Shown: positions 5,970 to 5,976 of the stretch, piece after piece
How the letters are laid out: the number at the start of each line of letters is the position of its first letter
How positions within the stretch are numbered: the stretch's first letter is position 1
DNA from: Burkholderiales bacterium
GTDB lineage: Bacteria > Pseudomonadota > Gammaproteobacteria > Burkholderiales > Burkholderiaceae_C
Length of the DNA stretch: 5,976 bases
Direction: 5' to 3'
Assembly (NCBI GenBank): GCA_006227785.1
Contig: SBFU01000460.1
Coordinates: 1-5,976 of the forward strand
Notes under the pieces: generated by a model
Told to the model about the DNA's origin: nothing
Databases searched by the model: none
What the model saw: the letters and a program-made list of their open reading frames with translations, nothing else
Program-made: the position numbers and the translations under genes

Positions 5970-5976
5970 ATGGGCC

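Noticed and set aside
5081..5971. 296-residue minus-strand open frame starting in the palindrome
   Set aside because: It overlaps the response regulator in another frame, begins with the repeat-derived WIPAHAGIH string and is otherwise Arg/Ala/Pro-rich.

Overview
The window is GC-rich DNA, very probably from a betaproteobacterium (Burkholderiales, most like Comamonadaceae). The taxonomic call is an inference from protein style: an MltA lytic transglycosylase, a short single-span membrane protein with a VWWTMFSGR-type boundary, and a FixJ/TodT-type response regulator packed together. No rRNA or marker gene confirms it. Six complete protein genes and one partly characterised small gene fill almost all of the sequence; no tRNA, rRNA, CRISPR array, insertion sequence or transposase was seen.

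Left half (about 1-3798, plus strand): a tight cluster of four exported proteins. In order these are a 153-residue secreted protein of unknown function, a 269-residue PapD-like periplasmic chaperone, a 643-residue outer-membrane beta-barrel protein ending in an SdrD-B/Cna-B-like domain, and, after a 91-bp gap, a 161-residue secreted protein whose mature N-terminus looks like a pilin donor strand. The first three are translationally packed (TGATG at 17-21, a 3-bp gap at 481-483, ATGA at 1290-1293). My reading is a non-canonical chaperone/usher-like system that exports or assembles a surface fibre. The barrel protein is shorter than a classical FimD/PapC usher and I see no classical usher N-terminal domain or plug, so this is the part of the window most likely to be poorly described. 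The cluster may begin before base 1.

Right half (about 3795-5976): housekeeping and regulation. On the minus strand lies mltA, a lipoprotein murein lytic transglycosylase, convergent with the pilin-like gene so that their stop codons overlap. A 67-residue membrane protein on the plus strand starts at the same CATG as the assigned mltA start, back to back with it. A minus-strand FixJ/NarL-type response regulator converges on the small gene with 6 bp between them. The last 105 bases upstream of the regulator are noncoding and end in a 28-bp imperfect palindrome of the ATTCCCGC...GCGGGAAT repeat type.

The left cluster probably builds a cell-surface structure across the periplasm and outer membrane. 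The right-hand genes deal with peptidoglycan turnover and signal response and need not be linked to it functionally.
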